Part shown: piece after piece, positions 43,154 to 51,776 of the stretch
Position numbering within the stretch: position 1 is the stretch's first letter
Layout of the letters: each line of letters starts with the position of its first letter
From: Pseudomonas sp. URIL14HWK12:I12
GTDB taxonomy: Bacteria > Pseudomonadota > Gammaproteobacteria > Pseudomonadales > Pseudomonadaceae
Reading direction: 5' to 3'
DNA: 64,000 nucleotides
NCBI RefSeq assembly: GCF_003097135.1
Contig: NZ_QEQL01000006.1
Location: 186,001-250,000 of the forward strand
Notes under the pieces: model-generated
Seen by the model: the letters and a program-made list of their open reading frames with translations, nothing else
Database searches by the model: none
What the model was told of the DNA's origin: nothing
Position numbers and translations under genes: made by a program

Positions 43154-43843
43154 TCAGACGTAATCATCGTCGTCGAAGAAGCCGCCGTCGGCGCCATCGC
43201 TGCCCCAATCGGTGTTAGCGAAGCCGCCGGGGTCCTGGTCACTCCAGTTGCCCTGGTCGGCCACCTGGCCCTGGTCATAATTTGCCGGCTCGTCGCGGAT
43301 GACCTCGACGATCTCCTGCGGCGCGCTGTTGTGGTGAAACAGGCTACTGATGCCCTCAGCCAGCATCACGCCCCCGGCCACGCCGGCGGCGGTCTGCAAC
43401 GCACCCCGCATGAAGCCGCCGCCAGCCGGTGCGGCCTGCGGTTGGGGTGGTGGGGCATAGTTCTGCTGGGGCGCAGGCTGGCCCCAGCCGCTGTTGGGGT
43501 CGCGCCAGCCGCCGGCGCTGCGCGGGGCAGGCGCAGGCTCACGGCTACCGCCGCCGAACAGGTTGGAAAGAAAGCCCCCGCCGCCTTGCTGGGCAGGCGC
43601 CTGCGCCCGGCTACGCGCTTCATCCAGCTCAGCCTGCAATTGGCGCTTCTGCTCATCCATGCGCTTGAGGGCTGCCTCCTGCACCAGAATGGCCTGGGCC
43701 ATGTAGTAGGCGGCCGATGGCTGGGCGGCCAGGTGCTGCTTGATCAACTGATCGGCCTGGGCATCGCGGGCGCCGCCCTCGGCCTCGGCCTTTTTCAGGC
43801 GGGTGAACAAGCCATCGATCAGGGTTTGCTCTTCACTGTTCAT
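43154..43843 (-). CDS. DUF2076 family protein
   Basis: A 229-residue protein. The N-terminal coiled-coil-like helix includes EEQTLIDGLFTRLKKAEAE and AAYYMAQAILVQEAALKRM, the middle is Pro/Gln/Gly-rich, then comes a Gly-rich hydrophobic stretch (FMRGALQTAAGVAGGVMLAE). The acidic C-terminus ends FFDDDDYV. This layout is that of DUF2076, a family of periplasmic ligand-binding-like proteins with no settled function. I start at MNSEEQTL (43843), because the 18 residues upstream do not fit the family. Confidence 0.8.
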   Translation of the reverse strand: MNSEEQTLIDGLFTRLKKAEAEGGARDAQADQLIKQHLAAQPSAAYYMAQAILVQEAALKRMDEQKRQLQAELDEARSRAQAPAQQGGGGFLSNLFGGGSREPAPAPRSAGGWRDPNSGWGQPAPQQNYAPPPQPQAAPAGGGFMRGALQTAAGVAGGVMLAEGISSLFHHNSAPQEIVEVIRDEPANYDQGQVADQGNWSDQDPGGFANTDWGSDGADGGFFDDDDYV

Positions 43844-44013
43844 GGCGACCTCGCAAGTTGCCGAAAGAAGTGGCCCACTGGCCAGACGGGAAAACAATGC
43901 GGCCCGGCCCCGGTGCTTTCAATCCATACCCCGCATTAAAGTTAATTTATCCAGCCGCGGCCGATCGGCTACAGTGACGCCTGCTTCGCCATTCGACCCT
44001 GACGCAGACCCCA

Positions 44014-44685
44014 ATGAATCCGCTCACCGTAGTCCAAGACGCCCTGTATTTCTTTCGCCGCCACCTGCTGGCCATCGCTGCGCTGTGCCTGCCACTGATC
44101 GTGCTGGAAGCGCTGGCCGAGCAGTTGGTGGCCCATAGCACCGGCCCCAACGGCTCACCTGTGTACGACATCCTCGTCGGCCTGCTGTTCTATCCCCTCT
44201 ACACCGGCGCCCTGATCCTGTTCCTCGATGCCCGCAGCCACGGCGACACCCCGCGCACCCAAGACCTCTGGGCCATGGCGCTGCGCCTGTGGCCACGCTT
44301 TGCGCTGCTGGCTGCGGTGAGCACGCTGTGCATCATGCTGGGCATGTCGCTGTTCGTGCTGCCGGGGCTGTGGGTGATGGCCAAACTGGTGTTTTCCGAA
44401 TACCTGCTGGTGCTGCGCGGGCTGCCACCGCTCAGTGCGATCAAGCAGAGCTTCCTGCTCACCCAGGGCCATTTCTGGCGCATCCTGGCGTGCATCCTGC
44501 TGGTGCTGGTGCCGCTGTGGGCGATCGACTGGGCCAGCGCCCAGGTGTACCCACCGGAAGGCGGCAACATGCTCGTGCAATTGATCATCGACAGCCTCAA
44601 CAGCTTCCTGCAGCTGTTCACCACGGTCGTGCTGTTCCGCCTGTTCATGCTCATCGCCGACCCCAGCCTGCGCCAGCCCGGCTGA
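44014..44685 (+). CDS. yciC: YciC-family (UPF0259) inner-membrane protein
   Basis: A 223-residue membrane protein with about six helices. The opening MNPLTVVQDALYFFRRHLLAI and the central GLPPLSAIKQSFLLTQGHFWRIL are typical of YciC/UPF0259 proteins. No catalytic motif is visible and the function is unknown. It is divergent from the DUF2076 gene. The gap between them is 170 bases. Confidence 0.82.
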   Translation: MNPLTVVQDALYFFRRHLLAIAALCLPLIVLEALAEQLVAHSTGPNGSPVYDILVGLLFYPLYTGALILFLDARSHGDTPRTQDLWAMALRLWPRFALLAAVSTLCIMLGMSLFVLPGLWVMAKLVFSEYLLVLRGLPPLSAIKQSFLLTQGHFWRILACILLVLVPLWAIDWASAQVYPPEGGNMLVQLIIDSLNSFLQLFTTVVLFRLFMLIADPSLRQPG

Positions 44686-44816
44686 GGCCGGCTGGCGGCT
44701 GTTGCCAGACACCTCCTGAAGCCGGTGAGCTTCGGTAAAATCTGGTAACAGTACGGCACAGATTTACCCCCCCTCGCTTCGTTAGCTTAGTGCTTCTTCC
44801 GACAACGAGGCTTTCC

Positions 44817-45545
44817 ATGAAACGTTTCTCGCTGCACCTGATCGCCGCTGCCCTCCCCCTACTCGCCGCCACCCAGGCCAATGCTCACGGCCTCTGGACC
44901 GAACAGCGCCGTGGCCACATCGAAGTGGTGGTCGGCGAAGGCGCCGAAGACGATGCCTTCGACCCTGCCCAGGTCAAGGCCGCCCACGCCTGGAACGGCA
45001 AGGGCGACGCGTTGAAGGTCGAGATCGAGAAACTCAAGGATCACGCCCGCCTGGCACCGGCCAAGGGGGCGGCCGTGGTGGCCGTGGAATTCGACGCAGG
45101 CGTGTGGACCAAGGACGCCGACGGCAAGTGGGCAGAGAAACCCAAGGCCGAGGTCAAGAACGCCGTGTCCACCACGCAGGGGCTGCGCTACAGCCTGGCG
45201 ATCAACGACCACTACAGCCAGTTGCCCAAGCTCGACAAACTGGGCTTGGTGATCGTGCCGCAAGTGGACCCCGCCACCGTGGGGCAGGGCAAGCCGCTTG
45301 CCGTGCAGGTGCTGTCCAACGGCAAACCGGTCGAAGGGGTCAAGCTTTACGAAGACTTTCGCAACATGCCCGAGCAAGCCACCATCACCACCGACAAGGA
45401 CGGCCGCGCCCAGGTCACGGTGCGCAACGAAGGCCTGAACGTGATCGCCGCCTACAGCGAGGCCAAGGTCGAGGGCAACAAGGCGCTCGACGCGTACGGC
45501 TACTTCACCTCGCTGACGTTCGTCGGCGCCGAGCACCACGAGTAA
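44817..45545 (+). CDS. DUF4198 periplasmic protein (possible metal-uptake component)
   Basis: A 242-residue protein with a signal peptide (MKRFSLHLIAAALPLLAATQ, cut before AHGLW). The family's N-terminal His after cleavage (AHGLW) and the C-terminal Ig-like domain with ITTDKDGRAQVTVRNEGLNVI match DUF4198, which includes NikM-like proteins linked to nickel or cobalt uptake. No ABC or TonB partner is adjacent, so the role is inferred from family only. A GC-rich hairpin (about 45551-45580) follows its stop. Confidence 0.75.
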   Translation: MKRFSLHLIAAALPLLAATQANAHGLWTEQRRGHIEVVVGEGAEDDAFDPAQVKAAHAWNGKGDALKVEIEKLKDHARLAPAKGAAVVAVEFDAGVWTKDADGKWAEKPKAEVKNAVSTTQGLRYSLAINDHYSQLPKLDKLGLVIVPQVDPATVGQGKPLAVQVLSNGKPVEGVKLYEDFRNMPEQATITTDKDGRAQVTVRNEGLNVIAAYSEAKVEGNKALDAYGYFTSLTFVGAEHHE

Positions 45546-45734
45546 TACCCCGCCGCGGCTCATCCCACCTGGGCCGCGCTTTCAACCCCCACCCCGCCCG
45601 GCGAGAGCGGCATCAGCCTGCCACCATGCAACAGCACCCGATTGGAAGATTTTTCCAAACCCGGGGCCACTGCACTTCGGAAAAAGCAATTTTATTTCTC
45701 TCCTCCAGTGCTTGAATAGTTCCGCCGGGATTGG

Positions 45735-45746
45735 ACATTTAAATGT
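45735..45746. promoter_or_regulatory. A/T-rich palindrome upstream of the precursor peptide gene
   Basis: ACATTTAAATGT is a perfect 12-bp palindrome 64 bases before the peptide start. Lrp/AsnC proteins favour A/T-rich palindromes, and an Lrp/AsnC gene closes this cluster, so this is a candidate operator. No clear -35/-10 pair is visible nearby. Confidence 0.4.
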
Positions 45747-45809
45747 TCGATTGCATGCATTCCATGTATCGGATCGGACCGGCATTACCATCACTGAAGG
45801 GATAAGACC

Positions 45810-45917
45810 ATGTCGACTACCGTTGCCAAATCGGAAAAGAAAGTTGATACCTCCAGCAAGAAGATCGTGATCAAGGCCAAGCATCAGCGTCCGATCCTGA
45901 TGGCTGCTCACTTGTAA
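45810..45917 (+). CDS. 35-residue putative precursor (scaffold) peptide
   Basis: A small gene with TGAAGG 9 bases before its ATG and a TAA stop. The N-terminal part is Lys/Ser/Thr-rich (MSTTVAKSEKKVDTSSKK), like a leader. The C-terminal part is IVIKAKHQRPILMAAHL. There is no Cys, no Tyr and only one Glu, so it is neither a PqqA, a lanthipeptide nor a methanobactin precursor. It is followed by a hairpin and then by enzymes carrying PqqD-like peptide-recognition domains, which is the strongest reason to call it a substrate peptide. Which residues are modified is unknown. Confidence 0.7.
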   Translation: MSTTVAKSEKKVDTSSKKIVIKAKHQRPILMAAHL

Positions 45918-45930
45918 CAGGGCGTCACTG

Positions 45931-45955
45931 GCCGGGCGTAATGCCCGGCTTTCCT
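45931..45955 (+). terminator. hairpin between precursor peptide and first enzyme
   Basis: The stem GCCGGGC-GTAAT-GCCCGGC starts 14 bases after the peptide stop and is followed by TTTCCTATT. It looks like a leaky terminator or RNA-stabilising hairpin that would leave the peptide more abundant than the enzymes, as is common in RiPP operons. Confidence 0.6.
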
Positions 45956-45975
45956 ATTCGACGAGGAGCACTGGG

Positions 45976-46953
45976 ATGAGCGAGACCTTTGTCGCATTTG
46001 GCCGGTTCCAAGAGGGTCACGACCCTGCGGCGAAAACGTTGTTGTTTTCAGGTAGTGAACATGAAATAAGCGGTTTGACCGGCGACAGTACCCAATGGAA
46101 TCAAGTACTCGCGCTGTGTGATGGCTCCAGGACACTGGATGAAGTGTGTGCCCTCAACGGCGCCCTGCCCAGCGAGGAGGTGGGAGAACTGCTGGAGTCG
46201 CTCGCCGAGAGCAACCTGGCCTATCGCATCGACTCTGGCGAGCGGTACATGACCGGTGATGAAGCCATACTCATCATTGAGGACCTTCAGGCCGATTTGC
46301 TTCACAAAACACTCTATGCAAACAAATTCTGGCGAGCGCTGCAGGCGCCAGAGCAGGTGCCGGTGAACGTCTATTACGGCATGGCCATCGAGAACTTCAA
46401 CTTCCTCTATCGCGAAAGTTGGTTCGATTCGCCAGTGCTCAATTACGTCGCCTCGGAAAAAGCCCGATTGAAGATGAATGAGTTTTACGGTGAGGAATAC
46501 GGTCACGATGAACTCATCTTCAAAGCACTGAGCACCCTTGGCATCACCCAGCAGCAAATACGTGCATCGATGCCCCTGCCAGAGACCCTGGCGCTGTGCA
46601 ATGCACTGGCTTATTGGGCAGCGACCGACCCACTGTTCTTTTTCACCACCATGGGCATTCTCGAAGGCAAAGACATCGAGGTCGATAGTTATATCCTGGC
46701 GATGCAAGCCAGTGGAAAGGTCGATAACGCGTTCATCGACCCCATCATGGCTCACGCCAATATCAACATCGGTGCCGAGCACGGGGTGCTCACCCGAGAA
46801 CTGTTCGCCGAAATACCCGTGGTCACGGCCGACCAGCTACGCAGCATGAAGGCGAACACCCATGTATTCGTGGAGTTGTACGACAACTTCCATTCTGCCG
46901 TCTGGGATTTTTACTCGACCACCGAAACCCTTCTCCGGCCAGTCAACCCATAA
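45976..46953 (+). CDS. PqqD-like domain fused to haem-oxygenase-like (HDO-type) metalloenzyme 1
   Basis: A 325-residue protein with two parts. Residues about 20-88 read as a winged-helix PqqD/RRE-like domain, with the typical CDGSRTLDEVCALN and a later ELLESLAESNLAYRI. Residues about 100-320 form an all-helical TenA/PqqC/haem-oxygenase-like fold. Candidate metal ligands are E139, E173/E174, H177 and E179 (EEYGHDE), H260, and E268/H269 (HANINIGAEH). HDO-type enzymes use two irons to oxidise amino acid or fatty acid substrates, and the RRE-like domain would bind the upstream peptide. GAGGAG precedes the start. Reaction unknown. Confidence 0.75.
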   Translation: MSETFVAFGRFQEGHDPAAKTLLFSGSEHEISGLTGDSTQWNQVLALCDGSRTLDEVCALNGALPSEEVGELLESLAESNLAYRIDSGERYMTGDEAILIIEDLQADLLHKTLYANKFWRALQAPEQVPVNVYYGMAIENFNFLYRESWFDSPVLNYVASEKARLKMNEFYGEEYGHDELIFKALSTLGITQQQIRASMPLPETLALCNALAYWAATDPLFFFTTMGILEGKDIEVDSYILAMQASGKVDNAFIDPIMAHANINIGAEHGVLTRELFAEIPVVTADQLRSMKANTHVFVELYDNFHSAVWDFYSTTETLLRPVNP

Positions 46954-46964
46954 GGGGCGCTCGC

Positions 46965-47954
46965 ATGCAAACCCATAGCCAACGATTCCGTTATCCCAAA
47001 TTCCGGGCGGGCGTTATGCACACGCAGGTCGGTGACAGCCACCACCTGGACTATCGGCTGCAGAGTGTAGTGCTGGAAGACCCACAGGACGCCAGCCTGG
47101 TGGCGCTGCTCGCCGACTTGAAAGAGGGTTGCCTGAGTACCGACGAACTCTGTCGCAAACACGAGGCGCGTTTCGAGGCAGAATCGGTCGCAGCGCTGAT
47201 TGCCGACCTCGACAAGCACTATCTGCTAACCGAAGGCCGATACAGCAAGCCTGCGGGAGTGCTTTCGGGCAAGGAGTTCACGCGCAAGCTCAACGCAACC
47301 ATCGCCAGTTTCCACAGAAAGCAGGGCGACTCGCCGCTGTATATACGGATGAAGGACCGCAGTGTCACGCGCACGCAACTTATCGGTTTCGCCATTGAGT
47401 ACTACCACATCGTCAAGCAGGCACCGAAAGTCATCTCACCCGCGATGGCCCACCACACCAGCCCAGAGGTGTACCAAGGGATCAAGAAGCTGTTTCTGGA
47501 GGAGCATGATCATGAGTCCCTGCTGGCCGAGGCGCTGCACGCGGTAGGCATCGATAAGCACAAGCTCGGGCAGGTAGCGCCACTGGATTCGACCTTCTCT
47601 ATCTATTCTTCGCTCGGTGTGTATGCCCGGCAGCACCTGTTGTCGTTCATCAGCGCACTGTTTCTGTTCGAAGAGCCTTATCCGGAATTCAATGAGCTGT
47701 TCATCGAATCCTGCCAGCGCCTTGATATTCCCAAAGCATTCTGGGGGCCGATCATCGGGCATTCCAATGTCAACGAGTCCGAAGGTCACGGCAACATCAC
47801 CAACGAACTGCTATGCCACTTTCCCGCGATCTCGGCAGAGGAAGCCAGGGTCACCCTTGTCCATGCCTGCTCGCTGCTCGAATTGATGGGGCGCTGGGAC
47901 AGCCAGATCTGCGCCTACTACGAGGCAACCGTCAAACTTCGCTTGTTCAGCTGA
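46965..47954 (+). CDS. PqqD-like domain fused to haem-oxygenase-like (HDO-type) metalloenzyme 2
   Basis: A 329-residue paralogue of the preceding protein. Its N-terminal winged-helix-like part (residues about 15-92) has LKEGCLSTDELCRKHEARF and ADLDKHYLLTEG. The helical part carries E145 (AIEYYH), E180, H183 and E184 (EEHDHES), and H266, E273 and H275 (HSNVNESEGH), so the metal-binding pattern is kept. It starts 11 bases after the first enzyme. Sequence identity between the two looks low, so they probably do different steps or form a heteromer. No substrate can be named. Confidence 0.72.
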   Translation: MQTHSQRFRYPKFRAGVMHTQVGDSHHLDYRLQSVVLEDPQDASLVALLADLKEGCLSTDELCRKHEARFEAESVAALIADLDKHYLLTEGRYSKPAGVLSGKEFTRKLNATIASFHRKQGDSPLYIRMKDRSVTRTQLIGFAIEYYHIVKQAPKVISPAMAHHTSPEVYQGIKKLFLEEHDHESLLAEALHAVGIDKHKLGQVAPLDSTFSIYSSLGVYARQHLLSFISALFLFEEPYPEFNELFIESCQRLDIPKAFWGPIIGHSNVNESEGHGNITNELLCHFPAISAEEARVTLVHACSLLELMGRWDSQICAYYEATVKLRLFS

Positions 47955-47964
47955 GGAAACCAGC

Positions 47965-49374
47965 ATGGAAAAGTGGTCCATTGGCAGCTACCGCAAACCG
48001 TTCCTGGATGTCGGCTATTTCCATGCCGACGAGTTGAACGGAACCGTCGAAATCGGCGAAAAGGATTCGGAGTTCGCATTGTCTAGCGAAGCTGCAGCTT
48101 TGCTCGATGCAACGTTGAAGGGCCTGATGCGCAAAGACAGCGAGCACTGGCCAGCATTGCAGCAGAAAACAGCCGACCTGCAGCTCCAGAACATCGTTTC
48201 GGTACTCGACGATGCCGGGCTCATCAGGGAGTCGGCGCCTGAACACACGCTTGCGAAGAAACAGCACCTGTTGCAGGAAGCCCTCAGCGAAGCCGAGTGT
48301 GCCTTGCAAAGGCACCCCTTCACCGAGCTTGGCGTTGCACGTGAACTGCTGGACTTCATCGCAGATACCTCGCCCCGGCCATTCGATGCCTTGTATGCCA
48401 GCAGCACCAACATCTACCTCGTCTATGCCCGCGTAGCGCTACAGAGCTGGATGATCATCTGCCCACCGGCTGTATCGGCAGCGGCCGCGCTGCTTGAGCG
48501 GCTGCTGGGTAAGCCACACCCCCCGGTAGAGGTGGAGTTCAGTGCGTTCTGGGTGGGCGAAGTGCGCAAGTGCCTGTCGGTATTGACTTGGCTACTGGTG
48601 CGTAGCCAGCAGCCCGGTGCGGGGAAGCTCTGCACGAACCTACTACCCATTGAGGCTACTGATTCTGGGCTGAACCTGGCCATCCGCCTTGAACGCTGGG
48701 GGCTGGACTTCCTCGCCGAGCAAAGCGGCAGCCAGTACCGCGCCTCGTTCAATGACCAAAACGATCGCCGCGATGCCCTGATCGCCGCGAGCTACGCTCA
48801 GGAGTACTACATCACTGATCGGTTCATCGACCTGATCTGCCCCGCTATCGCCAAACGGCTGCCGCGGCCGCTGAAAAAGCTCGCTCGCCGCTACTACATG
48901 GAGGAGGCCGGGCATGAGCTCTACGAGCTCAAGACGTGTAAATCGTTGGGCATGAGCGAGGACGCGTTACACACGGCGCTACCGACCCCCTTCGCACAGC
49001 TGTTGTGCGATTTCTACACCTATTTCGCAACCAGTGACGTGGTCTCGTATTTCGCAGCGGCCACCATCACCGAAGGCCTGCCAGGCCAGGAAAACCTGCT
49101 CAATGCTTTATCGGCGCAATTCAGCAGTGCCCCCGTCTTCAACAACCGGCCCTCACGCAAGCATGAGCAGTTGAACGACAAGTTGGCTCATCAGTACATC
49201 TCAAGGATCATGCTGTCGGAAGTGGGCGAATTGAGCATGGCACAGCAACGGTCCACCGCAACGGCCTACGCTCTGCTGCTGGAACTGACCCACCGCGCTT
49301 GGGAAGAATTGCACCGGATTCACGTCGTCAACCGGCGGCCACCCCTGAACTTCGCCATGGAAGACTTCCTGTGA
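47965..49374 (+). CDS. third winged-helix plus haem-oxygenase-like protein, larger
   Basis: A 469-residue protein with a winged-helix-like N-terminus (residues about 10-90), a middle helical stretch of about 150 residues, and a C-terminal haem-oxygenase-like region. That region carries E280 (YAQEYY), E313/E314, H317 and E318 (MEEAGHE) and a later H400/H409 pair. The last ligand helix is less canonical than in the first two proteins, so this member may have different metal use or be a non-catalytic partner. GAGGAAAC precedes the start, and its stop overlaps the aminotransferase start (GTGA). Confidence 0.65.
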   Translation: MEKWSIGSYRKPFLDVGYFHADELNGTVEIGEKDSEFALSSEAAALLDATLKGLMRKDSEHWPALQQKTADLQLQNIVSVLDDAGLIRESAPEHTLAKKQHLLQEALSEAECALQRHPFTELGVARELLDFIADTSPRPFDALYASSTNIYLVYARVALQSWMIICPPAVSAAAALLERLLGKPHPPVEVEFSAFWVGEVRKCLSVLTWLLVRSQQPGAGKLCTNLLPIEATDSGLNLAIRLERWGLDFLAEQSGSQYRASFNDQNDRRDALIAASYAQEYYITDRFIDLICPAIAKRLPRPLKKLARRYYMEEAGHELYELKTCKSLGMSEDALHTALPTPFAQLLCDFYTYFATSDVVSYFAAATITEGLPGQENLLNALSAQFSSAPVFNNRPSRKHEQLNDKLAHQYISRIMLSEVGELSMAQQRSTATAYALLLELTHRAWEELHRIHVVNRRPPLNFAMEDFL

Positions 49375-50621
49375 ATTCACCGCTGGCACTGGAGCGATAT
49401 CAGGCATTGGTGAACCCACATTGGGCCTCCCTGCTGCAGCAACTGGGCCAGGCCCCGGTTTTCCTCCGAGCCAAAGGCGAGTTCCTCTACGACAGTGAGG
49501 GCAAGCGCTGGCTGGACTTCGTCGGGCATTATGGTGCGTCGATCCTGGGGCACAATCATGAAGCGATCCAGCACCAGCTGATCGAGCTGGTCCGGCAGGA
49601 CCTACCTGTGGGGGCGCCGTTGGGTATCTGCACAGGTGCGGCCCCGTTGGCGGAGCGCTTGATCGACCGTATCGAGCTGCCCGGTTCGTGGAAGCTGTGC
49701 ACCCTGACCACCGGTACCGAAGCGGTCGAGGGCGCGGTCAAGGCCGCACTGTTTCACACCTCGAGGCGAAAGCTGCTGGTCCGACGGCGCTGCTTCCATG
49801 GCAACAGTGCCTTGACCCTCCACCTGAGCGATCAGCCCGCCCATCGTGTGGGCTTCGAAACACTGCGGCCCGACCTAGAGGTGGTGTTTTTCGAGGAGAT
49901 CGACCAAGCCTTGGCACTGATTGCGGGTGAAGACATCGCCGCCCTGCTCATCGAGCCAGTCCAGGCCATGGGTGGCGGCCGCGCCTGCCCGGCCAGTGAA
50001 GCTGACCGATTGCTCAAGGCGTGCCGGGCGTTCGGTACCGTCAGCATCGTCGACGAAGTGTTTTCCGGGCTGGGGCGCTGCGGCGCGTATTCGGCGATGC
50101 AAGCCCTGGGCTGGCGTGAACGGCCCGACATGCTGCTTCTGGCCAAAGCCCTGACCGGCGGCCTGATACCCAGTGCCCACTTGCTGCTGCGTACGCCGCT
50201 GTTCGATGACCTCTTCGCCCGGCCGGGTTGCCAGAAGATCCTCGGCAGCACCTTCGCGAACAACAACCTGGCACTTCACCTGGCCAGCGCGGTGTTGGAC
50301 CTGCTCGACGAACACCTTGGGCCTGGCAATGCGCTGGAACCGCTGGAATGCTTCGGCGGGCAGTTGGGTGCCTGCGCCGGGAGCTGCCCGGACGTGATCC
50401 AGAAGGTTACAGGGCTGGCCGCCTGCGTCTTCATTCACTGCAAAGATGCCGAGACCTGCTTCAACCTGTGGCACTCGCTTTTTCTCAATCAGGTCTGCAC
50501 CACAATCTGCCCGCACGATCCCGCTGTTCTGAAACTGATCGTACCGTTGACCGTCAGCCAGGATTCGCTGGACGAGTTTGTGCATATCTTTTCCGACCTG
50601 ACTCTCGACCTTCAGGGGTGA
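49371..50621 (+). CDS. class III PLP-dependent aminotransferase
   Basis: A 416-residue fold-type I aminotransferase. The family motif IVDEVFSGLGRCG holds the PLP-ring Asp (D228), and LLLAKALTGG holds the Schiff-base Lys (K259), counted from the GTG start. SGLGR and the GTEAVEGAVKAA segment are as in ornithine/acetylornithine-type enzymes. The GTG start overlaps the preceding stop by four bases, so expression is coupled. Within the cluster it could add or remove an omega-amino group on the product or supply an unusual amino acid for the ligase. Substrate unknown. Confidence 0.85.
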   Translation: MNSPLALERYQALVNPHWASLLQQLGQAPVFLRAKGEFLYDSEGKRWLDFVGHYGASILGHNHEAIQHQLIELVRQDLPVGAPLGICTGAAPLAERLIDRIELPGSWKLCTLTTGTEAVEGAVKAALFHTSRRKLLVRRRCFHGNSALTLHLSDQPAHRVGFETLRPDLEVVFFEEIDQALALIAGEDIAALLIEPVQAMGGGRACPASEADRLLKACRAFGTVSIVDEVFSGLGRCGAYSAMQALGWRERPDMLLLAKALTGGLIPSAHLLLRTPLFDDLFARPGCQKILGSTFANNNLALHLASAVLDLLDEHLGPGNALEPLECFGGQLGACAGSCPDVIQKVTGLAACVFIHCKDAETCFNLWHSLFLNQVCTTICPHDPAVLKLIVPLTVSQDSLDEFVHIFSDLTLDLQG

Positions 50622-50624
50622 TCG

Positions 50625-51776
50625 ATGAGGCTGCTATTGCTCGGCCCTACAGACGACTACCTGCGCAAAGTCATGATGGTCGCACCATCGGTCGTCGTGC
50701 TGACCGAAACGAAGCGACTGACGCCTTGGCAGCGCACGGCGCCGTGCGAAATACATCTCGCGGACTTCGACGACATTCCCGGCCTACTGTTCAAGGCCTC
50801 CGCCATCAACACCCGCACGCCGTTGCGAGCAGTGCTCTCATTCACCGAACTCGGCACCGTGCCAGCAGCGATCATCGGGCGGACCTTGAGTATCGCCGCC
50901 CCGCCATTGCACGCCTCGCTGGTGTCTCGAGACAAGCTGTTGACGCGCGAAGCATTGCGCGCCCAAGGGCTCACCAAGGTGGCCTTTTTCGAGCGGCGCA
51001 CCTGCACATCCGATCACGCGCTGCATAACGAAGGCCCGGGTACGCTGATAGCCAAGCCCGTGGGCGGGACCGGCAGCTGTGATGTGCACCGGGTCGAGGC
51101 AGGTGCCACCGTGCCGCTCGCGGCCAACGGGCGCTACATCGTCGAAAGCTGGGTGCCCGGCGAGGAGTTCAGTTGCGAGACGTTCAGCATCGCAGGGGTG
51201 CATCACCTGCTGGCCGTGACCGAAAAACGCCTCGGTGGGGTCGGCGGGCTGGTGGAAGTCGGGCACGTGGTCGATTCAGAATCATCCGCCCTCTCCACCA
51301 GCCAGTGGCATTATATTCGTCGCTGCCTGGACGCCATCGGGCTTACCGACGGGCCGGGCCACCTGGAGTTCAAGGTGGACGGCGACGCGATCGAAATCAT
51401 CGAATGCCACAACCGACCGGGCGGCGACCGTATCTGGAACTTGGTCGAGATAGTGACAGGGTTCGACATGATAACCGCCCACGCCCGGTTGCTGCTGGGT
51501 GGGCCCGTAGAAGTGTTACTAACACGCCATGGCTGCGCCGCCATCAGCTATTTCGACTTCCCTGTAGGCACCGTCAGGTCAATCCACGTCCCCGAGCGCA
51601 GCGCTGGATACGTGCACTGGTTCGAGATGTACCTCAGGCCCGGCGACACGATCAAGGCCATGACCGACTCGTTCCATCGTCATGGGGGCATCATCGTCTC
51701 GGCGCCGGACCGCCTCCTGCTGGAGGAACGCCTGAACCTGGAATTAGATCGCATCGAGGTCATTGTCGACCCATGA
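50625..51776 (+). CDS. ATP-grasp ligase
   Basis: A 383-residue carboxylate-amine ligase. The nucleotide-binding Lys/Gly loop is LIAKPVGGTGS, the base-contact region is YIVESWVPGEEFSCETF, and the magnesium-binding Glu/Asn lie in IIECHNRPGGDR. Such enzymes activate a carboxylate as acyl phosphate and join it to an amine, as in dipeptide antibiotics. It begins 3 bases after the aminotransferase and overlaps the exporter start (ATGA). It could join two amino acids or attach one to the modified peptide. Which of these it does cannot be read from sequence. Confidence 0.84.
   Translation: MRLLLLGPTDDYLRKVMMVAPSVVVLTETKRLTPWQRTAPCEIHLADFDDIPGLLFKASAINTRTPLRAVLSFTELGTVPAAIIGRTLSIAAPPLHASLVSRDKLLTREALRAQGLTKVAFFERRTCTSDHALHNEGPGTLIAKPVGGTGSCDVHRVEAGATVPLAANGRYIVESWVPGEEFSCETFSIAGVHHLLAVTEKRLGGVGGLVEVGHVVDSESSALSTSQWHYIRRCLDAIGLTDGPGHLEFKVDGDAIEIIECHNRPGGDRIWNLVEIVTGFDMITAHARLLLGGPVEVLLTRHGCAAISYFDFPVGTVRSIHVPERSAGYVHWFEMYLRPGDTIKAMTDSFHRHGGIIVSAPDRLLLEERLNLELDRIEVIVDP

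Noticed and set aside
41373..43163. 596-codon open frame antisense to rhlE and the NYN gene
   Set aside because: It is a shadow frame of GC-rich genes; the real genes on the other strand carry all family motifs.
45810..49374. Methanobactin- or fluopsin-type copper-binding pathway
   Set aside because: The peptide has no Cys, and the partner enzymes of those pathways are not present.
45810..50621. PQQ biosynthesis operon
   Set aside because: PqqD-like and PqqC-like domains recall PQQ, but there is no radical SAM PqqE or PqqB, and the small peptide lacks the Glu/Tyr pair of PqqA.
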